Of a DNA stretch of 64,000 bases, positions 8,736-17,623 are shown in pieces (position 1 is the first letter of the stretch; the number at the start of each line of letters is the position of its first letter). The translations under genes and the position numbers were made by a program. Below the pieces are notes generated by a model, which had not been told where the DNA came from, made no database searches, and saw only the letters and a program-made list of their open reading frames with translations. The DNA comes from Vibrio sp. CB1-14. Lineage in GTDB: Bacteria; Pseudomonadota; Gammaproteobacteria; Enterobacterales; Vibrionaceae. The stretch spans positions 1,240,001 through 1,304,000 of the forward strand of contig NZ_CP115921.1 of assembly GCF_040412085.2 (NCBI RefSeq). The letters are read 5' to 3'.

Positions 8736-8752
8736 AGCGAGCAGTGCTCGCT
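8736..8752. repeat. 17-base palindrome
   Basis: AGCGAGCA-G-TGCTCGCT is a perfect palindrome just after the stop of the minus-strand lipoprotein gene. There is no T-run, so it is at best a weak terminator. Confidence 0.35.
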
Positions 8753-8765
8753 CAGCACTAGAGAT

Positions 8766-9296
8766 TTATTGGCATTGGTTAAGACTAACAGCAATAGGGT
8801 TCGCTTTTTCGTCAAATTTCACAGACCAAACGTATTTGCCAGTTGCTTCAATGGTTGACTTGGTATCTTTCCCGTAGCCACCCCATTTCAGTACTTTCGT
8901 TTCGCCAACGTTAAGGACTCGACCGTCTGCGGTGAACTGCGGTTTCCAGTCAGCTGCTGCATACTGCATTGAGTATTTACCTGGTTGCTCTTCGACTACG
9001 GCTTGATATAGGCCATCGCCTTTGTGTTCAAATGCGCGAGCGTCGATGTGTTTCCAGCTTGCACCAGGAAAGGTGCCAACGACATAAAGCTTTTTACGTA
9101 CAGGGCCTGCTTCCGAAACTGTCGGGTTGTCACAGGCAGCCATCATGGCTGTGTCAACACCTGCTGGAGCTGCAGCTACTGCCGCCGTTGTTGCGGTTGC
9201 CGTCTCATTCGCTGAAGAAGTCGCTGGATCTGACGCACAGCCAAACATAAGTGCACTCATCACTGCCATAGACAGAGCAGATTTTATTGATGTCAT
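8766..9296 (-). CDS. Predicted lipoprotein with carbohydrate-binding-like domain
   Basis: The 176-residue product starts with a lipoprotein signal peptide whose lipobox ends at Cys20 (ALMFGC). An Ala/Thr-rich linker (about 22-50) leads to a compact domain (about 65-176) with KLYVVGTFPGASW and later KYVWSVKF. The pattern is like the beta-sandwich starch-binding or CBM48-like modules attached to pullulanases and related enzymes, but no catalytic domain is present. It should sit on the periplasmic face of a membrane. The start has a good AAGGA ribosome binding site. The precise role is unknown, and the carbohydrate link is inference from pattern only. Confidence 0.75.
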   Translation of the reverse strand: MTSIKSALSMAVMSALMFGCASDPATSSANETATATTAAVAAAPAGVDTAMMAACDNPTVSEAGPVRKKLYVVGTFPGASWKHIDARAFEHKGDGLYQAVVEEQPGKYSMQYAAADWKPQFTADGRVLNVGETKVLKWGGYGKDTKSTIEATGKYVWSVKFDEKANPIAVSLNQCQ

Positions 9297-9695
9297 GGGT
9301 TGTCCTTTTTTATTTTTGGTTAGGGCATCACCAATTTAATGTGCGCAATATCTAAGCAGCTCATCCTTTTGATTGAAGAGAAGGGGATGAGACTCAAGGA
9401 TGAGAGTAGTAGGTCACAAAGCGTGCAACTATCTACTGGTGGATTTTTATGGTTTCAGAATGATAGGTTGAAACTTGTTGGCATTACTATATTTGTCGAG
9501 ATTTTTCTCCTTTGGAAGTGTTGTTGTTAGAGATAAAAACCATTCGTATCAGATTGATAACAAGATCGGTTTTGGTGCATGTTAAGCAAAGGGGGGTTCT
9601 TGTTGGTCTCACAGCAATGATAAAGCAGGCTGTGGGTGAACAGAATGGCTCTTATTGCGTAGATAACAGAGCAAGTGACTGAAAAGGAGAACATC
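9297..9695. other. 399-base divergent intergenic region
   Basis: The stretch lies between the starts of the lipoprotein gene and the TPR protein gene and should carry both promoters. A short open frame at 9339-9530 has no ribosome binding site and no recognisable product. I see no clear palindrome or terminator. Confidence 0.5.
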
Positions 9696-10187
9696 ATGCG
9701 TCTACCAACTTTACTATTTGTGTTCGCTTTGTCTTCGTTTGGAGCGTGGTCCGCGGGTTCCAGCTCTAGTTATAACTCGTTGAACAAAGCCGAGCGCACT
9801 TACAATCAAGGCGTGGAACTTATGAAAGACAAACAATTTCTCGATGCTGAGAAAAAGTTTCGAGCTGCCCTCAAACGAGATAAAAACTGGGCGCAAGCAC
9901 ACAACAACCTCGCTTATACCCTACGTAAACAGGGGGCAGATCATTACAACACTGCGCTATTTCATTACAACAAAGCGATTTCTATCGCACCGTCGCTCCC
10001 TGAGCCATACATGTACCGAGGTGTACTTCATGTGCAAATGGGGAATCCATCACTTGCCAATGACGACCTCACCAAGCTGCGTGCACTCAAATCGCAACTG
10101 GCTGATGAACTTGAGTTTGTGATTGAAAACGGCGAAGAGAAAGCGCCAGAGCGGTTTTTTGGCGTCTCTGAGAAAGTTAAGGGTTAA
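9696..10187 (+). CDS. Secreted tetratricopeptide-repeat protein
   Basis: The 163-residue protein has an N-terminal signal peptide (about residues 1-20) and two to three TPR units (from about 35 to 125: YNQGVELMKDKQFLDAEKKF, AHNNLAYTLRKQG, PYMYRGVLHVQMGN). It is probably periplasmic and mediates protein contacts. The ATG at 9696 follows a strong AAGGAG; an upstream GTG at 9675 lies before that site and is unlikely. Its 3' end nearly touches the convergent dioxygenase gene (8 bases apart) with no terminator between. No partner can be named. Confidence 0.85.
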   Translation: MRLPTLLFVFALSSFGAWSAGSSSSYNSLNKAERTYNQGVELMKDKQFLDAEKKFRAALKRDKNWAQAHNNLAYTLRKQGADHYNTALFHYNKAISIAPSLPEPYMYRGVLHVQMGNPSLANDDLTKLRALKSQLADELEFVIENGEEKAPERFFGVSEKVKG

Positions 10188-10195
10188 CCTTTGAA

Positions 10196-11212
10196 TCAAG
10201 CAAGATGCCTTCGTCCTGGGTACATATTGATGTATTGAACGATTCTTGGGCGCACTCCTAAATTGGGACGGCTGCCGTGAGGGAGATGATGGTGCCAGAT
10301 AATCATATCTCCAGCGTTGGCGCCAATTGGGACTGAACCTAAAGCGTGTAGGTCTTGTTGGTTAGGATCGGTATCTGTGGGCAAGCTTTGTAACCAGTTT
10401 GACAGTTTATGATGAAACCCCGGAATTAGGGTCAGGGCACCTTGTTCTGGTGGGGTATCGGTGAGGTAGAGTATTCCCTGTGTCGCGAAATCGAGTGGCT
10501 GATCAAAGTCGACATCCCAGTGTAGATCTGGCCCCGGAAATGGGTGACTTTCTCGCTGCGGGGCATGGAATCCGCATCGATCTGCTGTCACCCAAAGAGC
10601 GGGCGTATCCCAGAGCTGAGAGAAGGCTTTATGAATTCGCAAAGAACGGCGATTGGCTTCTAGCGCTTCGCTTTGTATCAGTTCTACCATGATCCCGGAT
10701 GCTGTCTTTTGATACCAAGAACAGTGGTCATCAGACTTTGCGCCAACCGCTTTGTAAATCACCTTCTCAGCCTCTTGGCAGGCATTCAAATCCACAGCGT
10801 TTCTGATAATTACATAGCCATTTCTCTGCCAAAATGCGAGATCTTGCTGTGACAATACAGGTGGAGCGTTGTCAATCGCACTCAGCCAATCGTGAGTCTC
10901 TCTACTGTATGCTGAACCTGCTATATCGGCGTTAAGTCGCTCAATGCGACTTTTGCTTGGTTTGCCTGCCGTTGCGACAACCCAATCTTCAAATTCATCG
11001 AGTGAGGGCTTTTGAGCGTATAGAAACTGATAAGCTTGATTCAGCCCAATGCCAAGAGCATCTAAGACTAATCGATCAAGGTGTACATCTTGAGGGAAAG
11101 ACTGGGTTTGTTGGTACCGCTTAGCGAACGTTGATGACCAGAGTCGCTTTAGGTGATAGACCCCAATTGGTGAAAGTTCGTTTGATGATGCGAGGGTAAT
11201 GGGTAGTTCCAT
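10196..11212 (-). CDS. Phytanoyl-CoA dioxygenase (PhyH) family protein
   Basis: The 338-residue protein carries the iron(II)/2-oxoglutarate dioxygenase core in its C-terminal two thirds. The iron ligands are visible as His231 and Asp233 (HWDVDF) and His312 (HLPHGSRPN), with an arginine (Arg321 or Arg323) likely to bind 2-oxoglutarate. GYVIIRNAV near residue 132 is a typical PhyH entry motif. Family members hydroxylate very varied small molecules, including ectoine and lipids. Residues 1-115 are an extra N-terminal helical region that I do not recognise. The gene stands alone, so the substrate cannot be inferred. Confidence 0.88.
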   Translation of the reverse strand: MELPITLASSNELSPIGVYHLKRLWSSTFAKRYQQTQSFPQDVHLDRLVLDALGIGLNQAYQFLYAQKPSLDEFEDWVVATAGKPSKSRIERLNADIAGSAYSRETHDWLSAIDNAPPVLSQQDLAFWQRNGYVIIRNAVDLNACQEAEKVIYKAVGAKSDDHCSWYQKTASGIMVELIQSEALEANRRSLRIHKAFSQLWDTPALWVTADRCGFHAPQRESHPFPGPDLHWDVDFDQPLDFATQGILYLTDTPPEQGALTLIPGFHHKLSNWLQSLPTDTDPNQQDLHALGSVPIGANAGDMIIWHHHLPHGSRPNLGVRPRIVQYINMYPGRRHLA

Positions 11213-11505
11213 AGGTTTTAACTGTGTACTCAGAAGCTATTTGATGTCTATTTTAGGCGGTATTTTCATACTTATCTTATAGGTAAACGATAACCTAAGG
11301 TCCGGTCACAAAATGTCTAAATTGTAGATGGTGAATTTCACACTCTCTGTGTCAAATTCGCCATGTCAGAGAAGGTGTTAAAAATCTCAATGCTTTAACT
11401 TATTGATTTTTATTAATCTAAAAGTTGGCACCACATGTGCAACAGGGAATGGGCAAGTAAGGTAGTCTGCACATTTACCAATAACCAATCCCAAAGGGGC
11501 ATATT

Positions 11506-11772
11506 ATGAAAAGCTTACTCGTATCTACTCTTGGTGTAATCGCTATCACGTCTTCGGCTTTTGCCGCCGCTAACACGCTTGATAAACAGGAATGGAGCGA
11601 GGATTTGCATCATGATATGACGGCAATGAAGCATGAGGCAGTCGCCGATATTTCACAACTGAATCTGACAGAGATAGAAGCGCGCGACGAACGAATTGTA
11701 AAGCGCATCAAAGCTGAGCAATCTCAGCTGGTCAATAGTCATTGCCAAGGTGACGATGCCCCAAAGTCGTAA
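11506..11772 (+). CDS. Small secreted protein of unknown function
   Basis: The 88-residue product has a clear signal peptide with cleavage likely after AFA (residue about 21), and a mature part rich in charged residues and predicted helix (MTAMKHEAVADISQLNLTEI, then RIVKRIKAEQ). One cysteine is near the C-terminus. An AAAGGGG ribosome binding site precedes the ATG. I do not recognise a family. It is probably periplasmic. Confidence 0.75.
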   Translation: MKSLLVSTLGVIAITSSAFAAANTLDKQEWSEDLHHDMTAMKHEAVADISQLNLTEIEARDERIVKRIKAEQSQLVNSHCQGDDAPKS

Positions 11773-11821
11773 TTGTGCCTTACTCGACGTTACCTAAGAA
11801 TGTTTAACAAGCCAAAAGGTC

Positions 11822-12988
11822 TTAAGTAATGATCGTCTTATCGATGTTGTAGCTATCGCAGTGATTGAATGAGGCAAAGGAAGACAGCTCTTTTGCTAGG
11901 GCATGTTTGAACTCATCATGTCGCGATACTTGTGGCTCGATATAGAGTTTGGACACTTGAAGATGAGCACGATTTCGATGAGTCTTGCAATCCACTCGAG
12001 CGACTAATCGACCGTCCCATAAAATCGGCAGCACAAAATAGCCAAACTGTCTTTTGGCTGCCGGAACGTAACACTCGAGCAAGTAATCGAAGTTAAAAAA
12101 CTTCCGCAGTCTATCGCGCTGGATGATGAAGCTATCGAAGGGTGAAAGCAGCTTCGCTTGACGACGGTTTAATCGCTTGTCGAGCAGTTCAAGGGATTCG
12201 GGAAGCACAAAATAGGCTTCACCGTTGACGGTCACTTGCTTGATTTTGCCCATCTCTTCTAGTTCTAGCAGCGCTTTTTTTACTAACGGTTTGGTCCCTT
12301 TTCGTAAATAACTCATCTCCAATATGGTGGCGATACCATGGATTTTAAGTGTGTTTAATACCAAAAATTGAGCGTATTCATCATCGGTGGGCATCCGTGT
12401 ATCTACCCCATTTACGAGGACTCTCTCGGTCAAATCATACACTTTGTGAAACTTTCGACGCTCGGTGATCATCAGATCACCTTGCATGTACAGTGTTTCC
12501 AGAGCTTGCTTTGTGGGTTTATTTTCCCAGCCTTGCTTCTTTATGGTATTGACGTTAACCGCATCTTGAGCAAAGTCTTTAGCCATCAAAGGGCCATCAA
12601 TGGTGATTTTACTCAGTACTTCTGCCATCAGCTTGGGATTCTTCTTAAACCAATGGTTTTGCTTACCCGACTTGAGCGCATGTTTTTGAGGTAAAGAGAA
12701 GCGATAGTTTTGCATATCGAGGTATGAAGCCGCGTGAGACCAATATTCATAAGCCACTTTATCTCGCACCATGCGATCAAGATGATCGGGTGAATAGCGG
12801 TGGTTTCGACTCCAAAGTGTATGGTGATGGGCACGCTGCACCACCGAAATAGTATCAATCTGAACATACCCCAAGCCTCTCATCGCTTGCACTGACTGCT
12901 GATAGGCTGTTCCAGAAACCGGCTGAGAAGGAAGGCCTTGTGACAGCAGCGCTAATTTTTGAGCTTGATTGAGAGACAAAGACTGCAT
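11822..12988 (-). CDS. AlkZ/YcaQ-type DNA glycosylase (winged-helix family)
   Basis: The protein (388 residues from the ATG at 12988) belongs to the HTH_42 family that includes E. coli YcaQ and Streptomyces AlkZ. The catalytic Gln-x-Asp motif is present as VQIDTISVVQRAHHHTLWSR (Gln43 and Asp45 from this start). E. coli YcaQ has the same QxD form and unhooks interstrand crosslinks; AlkZ has QxQ and protects against azinomycin B. A zinc-independent three-winged-helix fold is expected in the cytoplasm. GAGG lies five bases before the ATG; a GTG at 12994 is too close to it. The MFS gene ends 11 bases upstream on the same strand, so the two are cotranscribed. Confidence 0.85.
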   Translation of the reverse strand: MQSLSLNQAQKLALLSQGLPSQPVSGTAYQQSVQAMRGLGYVQIDTISVVQRAHHHTLWSRNHRYSPDHLDRMVRDKVAYEYWSHAASYLDMQNYRFSLPQKHALKSGKQNHWFKKNPKLMAEVLSKITIDGPLMAKDFAQDAVNVNTIKKQGWENKPTKQALETLYMQGDLMITERRKFHKVYDLTERVLVNGVDTRMPTDDEYAQFLVLNTLKIHGIATILEMSYLRKGTKPLVKKALLELEEMGKIKQVTVNGEAYFVLPESLELLDKRLNRRQAKLLSPFDSFIIQRDRLRKFFNFDYLLECYVPAAKRQFGYFVLPILWDGRLVARVDCKTHRNRAHLQVSKLYIEPQVSRHDEFKHALAKELSSFASFNHCDSYNIDKTIIT

Positions 12989-12999
12989 GAACACCTCAT

Positions 13000-14340
13000 T
13001 TATGACTGGTTGAACACGGGACGCTTTTTGTTGCTGAAGTAAAAGAACACGCTGAGCCCGATAAACAACGCGGTAAAGTAATAGAAAAACGATGACAGTG
13101 ACGCTAAAAAGTCGAGGTGTTGCGCGATTTCTTGATCGCTATAACGTTGAGAAACCATCTTGTAGTAGTACGCATAGAGCATACCAATCATGCCGTATCC
13201 AAGGTTGAACATTAAGCCTTTGAAGCTGAGTGCGGTGGCTCTGTTGTGTGATTCGGTCTTTCTATTGAGATGATAGCTAATGAAGATATTTACCGTCATG
13301 GTAATGAACACCAATAACAGAGCCGGAATCACGCCATAAATTGGCCAGCCACGACTTATCCAGAAATAGGTTGCCATGGCGGCAAGCCCCATTAGCGTAA
13401 TGAAGGACTTAGGTTCCACGCGCTCGGCCAGTCTGCGACTTTGTCCAGCCAATAAGATTTGGAATAGGCTAATGCCAGCGCCAATAAAACCGATATAGAT
13501 GATCGGGATCTCAATGGCGCGGTAGTATTGACTGTTCATGGTCAAAAACATGCGTGAGGTGTGCTCAAATAAGCTGTAATAGAGCAAGATGAACATCACG
13601 TAAGGTGTTGATATTACCCATTTAGCCGTATCCATTGTTAGCCTTAGGCTGGCCATCGTCGATGCGACTTTTCCATCGGCATGTGGCGCGACTTTACGCT
13701 CTTCCTGCATGCTAGTGGCGGCATAGATGGCAACGAGCGCAACGAGTAAGGTGGCGTAGACTGGAATACGCATGATGTCTTGGGTGCTTTCTGGTCTTGC
13801 GAGACCAAACCATTCAGCGATACTACCCATCACGTTCACATCGTACATAGCAGCGCCAACTAAGGTGACAACGATGCCAACACTGGATGCGATGCGCAGC
13901 TGTATTTGAAGAACCTGCGGCCAAATTTCTTCCTTGCCCTGTTCTTTTAGCGTGTCGTAGGCGAGCGCTTCATCGGCGCCGCTGGCTAGCGACATAGCTA
14001 ACCCACTTAACACCCGATTGACCAAAAATACCGCGAAGACCAAGTTAGCGTTCCCGGTGGGAACAAAGGCAATCATGGCGATCTCTACAAACATGACGAT
14101 CGATGACAGCACCACGAGTTTTTTGCGACCCAAAGTATCTGCGAACGCGCCAGAAGGAACTTCAGAAATGACGATGGTCGCTGCCCAAACCACATTAAGC
14201 ATGGCAAATTGAGAGAGGGTTAGGCCGTAGTCCAGATAAAGTAGAGTAAAAACCGGGTAGTAGAAGCGTGCAAAATAGCTGCTGCGAAACATCAAAAAGT
14301 AACGTACGTTTTTTATCTGAAGTATTTCTTTGACTGTCAT
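13000..14340 (-). CDS. MFS transporter
   Basis: The 446-residue protein has about twelve hydrophobic spans and the MFS loop 2-3 signature GAFADTLGRKKLVVLSS (residues about 62-78). It is an inner-membrane secondary transporter, possibly an exporter. The AlkZ/YcaQ-like glycosylase follows 11 bases after its stop, implying one transcript. In antibiotic producers, glycosylases of this family often sit beside exporters as self-protection, so a role against DNA-alkylating compounds is possible; that is inference. Substrate unknown. Confidence 0.88.
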   Translation of the reverse strand: MTVKEILQIKNVRYFLMFRSSYFARFYYPVFTLLYLDYGLTLSQFAMLNVVWAATIVISEVPSGAFADTLGRKKLVVLSSIVMFVEIAMIAFVPTGNANLVFAVFLVNRVLSGLAMSLASGADEALAYDTLKEQGKEEIWPQVLQIQLRIASSVGIVVTLVGAAMYDVNVMGSIAEWFGLARPESTQDIMRIPVYATLLVALVAIYAATSMQEERKVAPHADGKVASTMASLRLTMDTAKWVISTPYVMFILLYYSLFEHTSRMFLTMNSQYYRAIEIPIIYIGFIGAGISLFQILLAGQSRRLAERVEPKSFITLMGLAAMATYFWISRGWPIYGVIPALLLVFITMTVNIFISYHLNRKTESHNRATALSFKGLMFNLGYGMIGMLYAYYYKMVSQRYSDQEIAQHLDFLASLSSFFYYFTALFIGLSVFFYFSNKKRPVFNQS

Positions 14341-14546
14341 TGAGTCTTCCGCTGTGAAGTTGGTATCTGAATGCGATATGGGTATAGGTATAGCCTGTTT
14401 TGGATGAGGATTAAAGTTTCTGCCTTTAAAATCAGTTAATTGCCTAATTTAATCTATAAAACGTGTCAGATAATCCGCTAGACTTCATTGCTTTAGTTGA
14501 TAAAATAGACAACCTAAATTCAACCGAAAAGACAAGGAGGTAACCC

Positions 14547-14627
14547 ATGAACCAGTGTGCATTATATTTTGCATACGTTTTTGCTTTTCAAGCTCGCTCA
14601 AGTTTTACCAGTATCGTGCTGCGATAA
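14547..14627 (+). CDS. 26-residue leader peptide upstream of the ABC-F gene
   Basis: A short frame starts at ATG 14547 five bases after a near-perfect ribosome binding site (AAGGAGGT) and encodes MNQCALYFAYVFAFQARSSF plus six further residues (TSIVLR), then TAA. It is rich in aromatic residues in the middle. The coding bases overlap one side of a long-range inverted repeat that closes after its stop codon. The ABC-F gene begins 123 bases after the stop. Antibiotic-resistance ABC-F genes in other bacteria are often controlled by ribosome stalling on such leaders. The peptide is too short for homology, so the case rests on layout and the ribosome binding site. Confidence 0.6.
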   Translation: MNQCALYFAYVFAFQARSSFTSIVLR

Positions 14628-14717
14628 CTGAGCTTGAGCGAGGACGCAATTTATACAGACTAACGAGAATCTCTTCTCTCTAGCTTACAGAGTTATTGTC
14701 AGCCCATTTTGACAATA
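14589..14717 (+). promoter_or_regulatory. Foldable leader RNA, possible attenuator for ABC-F gene
   Basis: CTCGCTCAAG (14593-14602) can pair with CTTGAGCGAG (14633-14642), a perfect 10-bp stem. CAAGCTC (14589-14595) can instead pair with GAGCTTG (14630-14636); the two pairings share bases and exclude each other. A third stem, TATTGTCA / TGACAATA (14694-14717), lies shortly before the ABC-F ATG. A ribosome stalled in the leader frame would block the left arms. I see no clear T-run, so translational control is as likely as transcriptional attenuation. Confidence 0.5.
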
Positions 14718-14750
14718 GGTGCTTTGCGCCTTGAAAAACTTGAGTAAGCC

Positions 14751-16499
14751 ATGAATACATTACTATCTGCACAATCCATTCATTTTCATACATCTTCAAC
14801 ACCGCTGTTTGAAGCAATCTCTTTCACCCTAAAGCAAGGTGATCGTATTGGCCTTGTCGGCCACAACGGTTGCGGAAAAAGTACCTTACTTCAACTGCTT
14901 TGTGGAAACAAAGAACCGCGTTCAGGGGAAGTTACGCTAGCGAATCATTGCCTCATGGAACAGGTAGAGCAGCATCTTCCACATGAGCTTGAACACGTTA
15001 CCATGCTTGATGCTGTCGTTGCCAAACTACCAAAGGATGATCGCCAACAAGAGCTGTGGCGCGCGGAACTTATTTTGTCCGATATGGGGTTTACGGCAGC
15101 GCAATGGACGCTAACGGCGGGCACATTGAGCGGCGGTCAACATACTCGCTTGCTGTTAGCAAGAGCACTCATTAATAAGCCGGACTTGTTGCTTCTTGAT
15201 GAGCCGAGTAACCACTTGGATTTGCCAACACTGCTTTGGCTTGAGCGGTTCTTAATTAACTGGAAGGGCAGTTTTGTTCTTGTGTCTCACGATAAGCGCC
15301 TGCTGGATAAGGTTACGAACTGCACCTGGATTTTAAGAGACAAATCTCTACATTACTTTCAACTGCCGTGTTCCGCTGCGCTGGTGGAACTCGCAGCCGA
15401 CGATGAAACGGCCAAGCTGCGAAATCAGGCAGAGCAAAAGGAAATTGATCGGATCGAGAAAAGTGCTAAGCGACTGTCAGTTTGGGGGCGGGTTTACGAC
15501 AATGAAGATCTTGCCAGAAAAGCCAAACATATGGAAAAGCGAGCTGAAAAGCTCAAAGATGCGCAAACGGAACTAACAGAAGGCACGCCTTGGAGGTTAA
15601 TGCTAAACGGAGAAGCGATGAAAGCGAATCGCTTACTTGGTCTCTCAAATTTGGCGGTTAGACCGACGAATGACGCACAGACTTTATTTTCCGTGGACGA
15701 GCAAAGTGTCAAAAGTGGCGATCGTATTGCCATTATTGGCTGCAACGGTAGCGGTAAATCTTCGATGCTCAAGATGCTTTGGCAAACATACTCGCAAGCT
15801 ATGAGTCTTTCTGACAGTGTTCAGTTTCACTCTCGCTGTCGATTAGGCTTTTATGATCAGAGCCTTAAACAGCTAAGTGACAACGAGACTTTAATCGACG
15901 CACTTGATGTGTTTACCGATGAGAATGAAGAGCGGCGAAAAATGGCACTGATTAGTGCGGGTTTTGCATTCAACCGTCATTCTCAACGTGTAAACGAGCT
16001 CAGTGGAGGGGAGCGCTCCCGACTCTTGATGCTTGGTTTGTCGCTGGCAAATTACCACCTCCTAATGCTTGATGAGCCGACCAACCACTTGGATTTGGAT
16101 GGTAAAGAGGAGTTGGCCTCAACGCTTGGAACATTCGATGGTGCAGTACTTTTGGTGACCCATGACAGGGAACTGATTGAAAAAAGCTGTAATCGCTATT
16201 GGTTGATTAAAGACGGGGCGTTGACACAGTGGCATGACTTACAGAGGTTGTATGACGAGATTGACAGTGGTGAAACAGAGAGTACCAGTGACAACTCAAC
16301 TCAATTGAGTTCTTCAGATTCTAGTACTCTTTGTGCAGCTTCAAAAATCATCGATGAAGATTGGTTGCTGGATAAACTATTTCAGCTCGAAAGCTTGTTA
16401 GAGGCCGATGTACAACGTAAGCCAAAACATCAGAAACCAGCGTTACAGCAGCAATGGCGAGATGAAATTGAACAAATTACGTTGAGACTGCATTTGTAG
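14751..16499 (+). CDS. ABC-F family ATPase (ribosome-associated type)
   Basis: The 582-residue protein has two ABC ATPase domains and no membrane span. Domain 1 shows Walker A GHNGCGKST, signature LSGGQ and Walker B LLLLDEPSNHLD; domain 2 shows GCNGSGKSS, LSGGE and LMLDEPTNHLD. The linker between them (about residues 215-300) is basic and helical, as in ABC-F proteins that enter the ribosomal E site, and the C-terminus adds a charged tail (about 505-582). Such proteins rescue or tune ribosomes, and some give resistance to ribosome-targeting antibiotics. The upstream leader peptide favours an inducible role. Which subfamily it belongs to (EttA, Uup, YbiT, YheS or a resistance type) I cannot settle by eye. 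Confidence 0.92.
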   Translation: MNTLLSAQSIHFHTSSTPLFEAISFTLKQGDRIGLVGHNGCGKSTLLQLLCGNKEPRSGEVTLANHCLMEQVEQHLPHELEHVTMLDAVVAKLPKDDRQQELWRAELILSDMGFTAAQWTLTAGTLSGGQHTRLLLARALINKPDLLLLDEPSNHLDLPTLLWLERFLINWKGSFVLVSHDKRLLDKVTNCTWILRDKSLHYFQLPCSAALVELAADDETAKLRNQAEQKEIDRIEKSAKRLSVWGRVYDNEDLARKAKHMEKRAEKLKDAQTELTEGTPWRLMLNGEAMKANRLLGLSNLAVRPTNDAQTLFSVDEQSVKSGDRIAIIGCNGSGKSSMLKMLWQTYSQAMSLSDSVQFHSRCRLGFYDQSLKQLSDNETLIDALDVFTDENEERRKMALISAGFAFNRHSQRVNELSGGERSRLLMLGLSLANYHLLMLDEPTNHLDLDGKEELASTLGTFDGAVLLVTHDRELIEKSCNRYWLIKDGALTQWHDLQRLYDEIDSGETESTSDNSTQLSSSDSSTLCAASKIIDEDWLLDKLFQLESLLEADVQRKPKHQKPALQQQWRDEIEQITLRLHL

Positions 16500-16545
16500 C
16501 ATCGTCTGCTCTTAATTAGACCGATAAGCTAGAGTCCTAACCAAG

Positions 16546-16578
16546 GTGCATCAGGTGAAAGCCTTGATGCACTTTTTG
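16546..16578 (+). terminator. Terminator after ABC-F gene
   Basis: Stem GTGCATCA / TGATGCAC with an 11-base loop is followed directly by TTTTT. It lies 46 bases after the ABC-F stop codon. Confidence 0.8.
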
Positions 16579-16697
16579 TATGTCGAGGAGCCTGAAATAA
16601 GCGGATGAAAATAACTATGTGTAACCCCCATTCATGTTTGGCTCGTTTGTGGTTTAATAGCGTCTCTTAGTCACGCTTTTAACAGCAGTAGGTAGAT

Positions 16698-17591
16698 ATG
16701 AAAGCAGTAACTATTTTAGATGGTGGTATGGGGCGAGAGCTAGAGCGTATCGGTGCGCCGTTTTCTCAGCCTTTGTGGAGTGCCCAAGCGCTGATTGAGT
16801 CGCCACAGTTGGTTAAACTGGCGCATCATGCTTTTATCGATGCGGGCTCCGAGATCATTACAGTGAATAGCTACGCTTGCGTGCCGTTTCACCTTGGCGA
16901 TGAGGGATACGCTCAGCAAGGTGCAGCGCTTGCCAATAAAGCCGCAAAACTGGCTCGTGAAGCGGTTTCTGAATCGACGCACAACGTGCTTGTTGCAGGA
17001 TCGCTGCCGCCGGTATTTGGCTCCTATCGACCAGAGCTGTTTCAATATGAGCGAGCGAAAGCGATCACTTCCGAGCTGATGCAAGCGCAAGATGAGTATG
17101 TTGATTTGTGGCTAGCTGAAACCGTTGCCAGTGTTGCAGAAGCGAAAATGTATCTAGAGCTGTTTAACGCAACTCAAAAAACCGCCTACCTTTGCTTTAC
17201 CTTGCAAGATGAATTAGACCAGCCTGCATTGCTTCGTTCCGGAGAAACAGTGGAAGAGGCCGTCGAGCAATTATTAGAGGCTGGTGGGAAAGGGCTATTC
17301 TTCAACTGCTCTATCCCAGAAGTGATTGCCCAGGCGATTGAAGTCGTGAATAGCATCACCAAGCGTAACAACAAGAGCTTGGAAATTGGCGTGTTTGCCA
17401 ACAGTTTTACGCCGATTAAATCGGGACATCAAGCCAACGAAGCGATACAAACCGTTCGTCACTTTTCTCCTGAAGAGTATCTCGATTTTGCCAAACGTTG
17501 GCATGAATTAGGGGCGACTATTATTGGTGGTTGCTGCGGTATTGAACCGAGGCATATTGCGCTGTTATCCACTTGGAAGCAAGAAAGCTAG
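16698..17591 (+). CDS. Homocysteine S-methyltransferase family protein
   Basis: The 297-residue protein is a single zinc-dependent methyltransferase barrel. It opens with ILDGGMGRELERIG, has VAGSLPPVFGSYRPE near residue 100, and holds the zinc-binding cysteines in FFNCS (about residue 202) and GGCCGIEPRHI (about 275). Relatives such as MmuM transfer a methyl group from S-methylmethionine or SAM to homocysteine to give methionine. It stands alone, convergent with the LuxN-type kinase gene 32 bases away. The methyl donor cannot be told from sequence. Confidence 0.9.
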   Translation: MKAVTILDGGMGRELERIGAPFSQPLWSAQALIESPQLVKLAHHAFIDAGSEIITVNSYACVPFHLGDEGYAQQGAALANKAAKLAREAVSESTHNVLVAGSLPPVFGSYRPELFQYERAKAITSELMQAQDEYVDLWLAETVASVAEAKMYLELFNATQKTAYLCFTLQDELDQPALLRSGETVEEAVEQLLEAGGKGLFFNCSIPEVIAQAIEVVNSITKRNNKSLEIGVFANSFTPIKSGHQANEAIQTVRHFSPEEYLDFAKRWHELGATIIGGCCGIEPRHIALLSTWKQES

Positions 17592-17623
17592 ACAAGGTTA
17601 GAGTGATAAAGACACTTGCCAAA

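Noticed and set aside
9339..9530. 63-codon frame upstream of the TPR gene
   Set aside because: No ribosome binding site, no signal sequence or domain, and it lies in a divergent promoter region.
17592..17623. Functional link between homocysteine methyltransferase and the LuxM/LuxN pair
   Set aside because: Both touch SAM metabolism, but the genes are convergent and share no promoter; adjacency alone is too weak.
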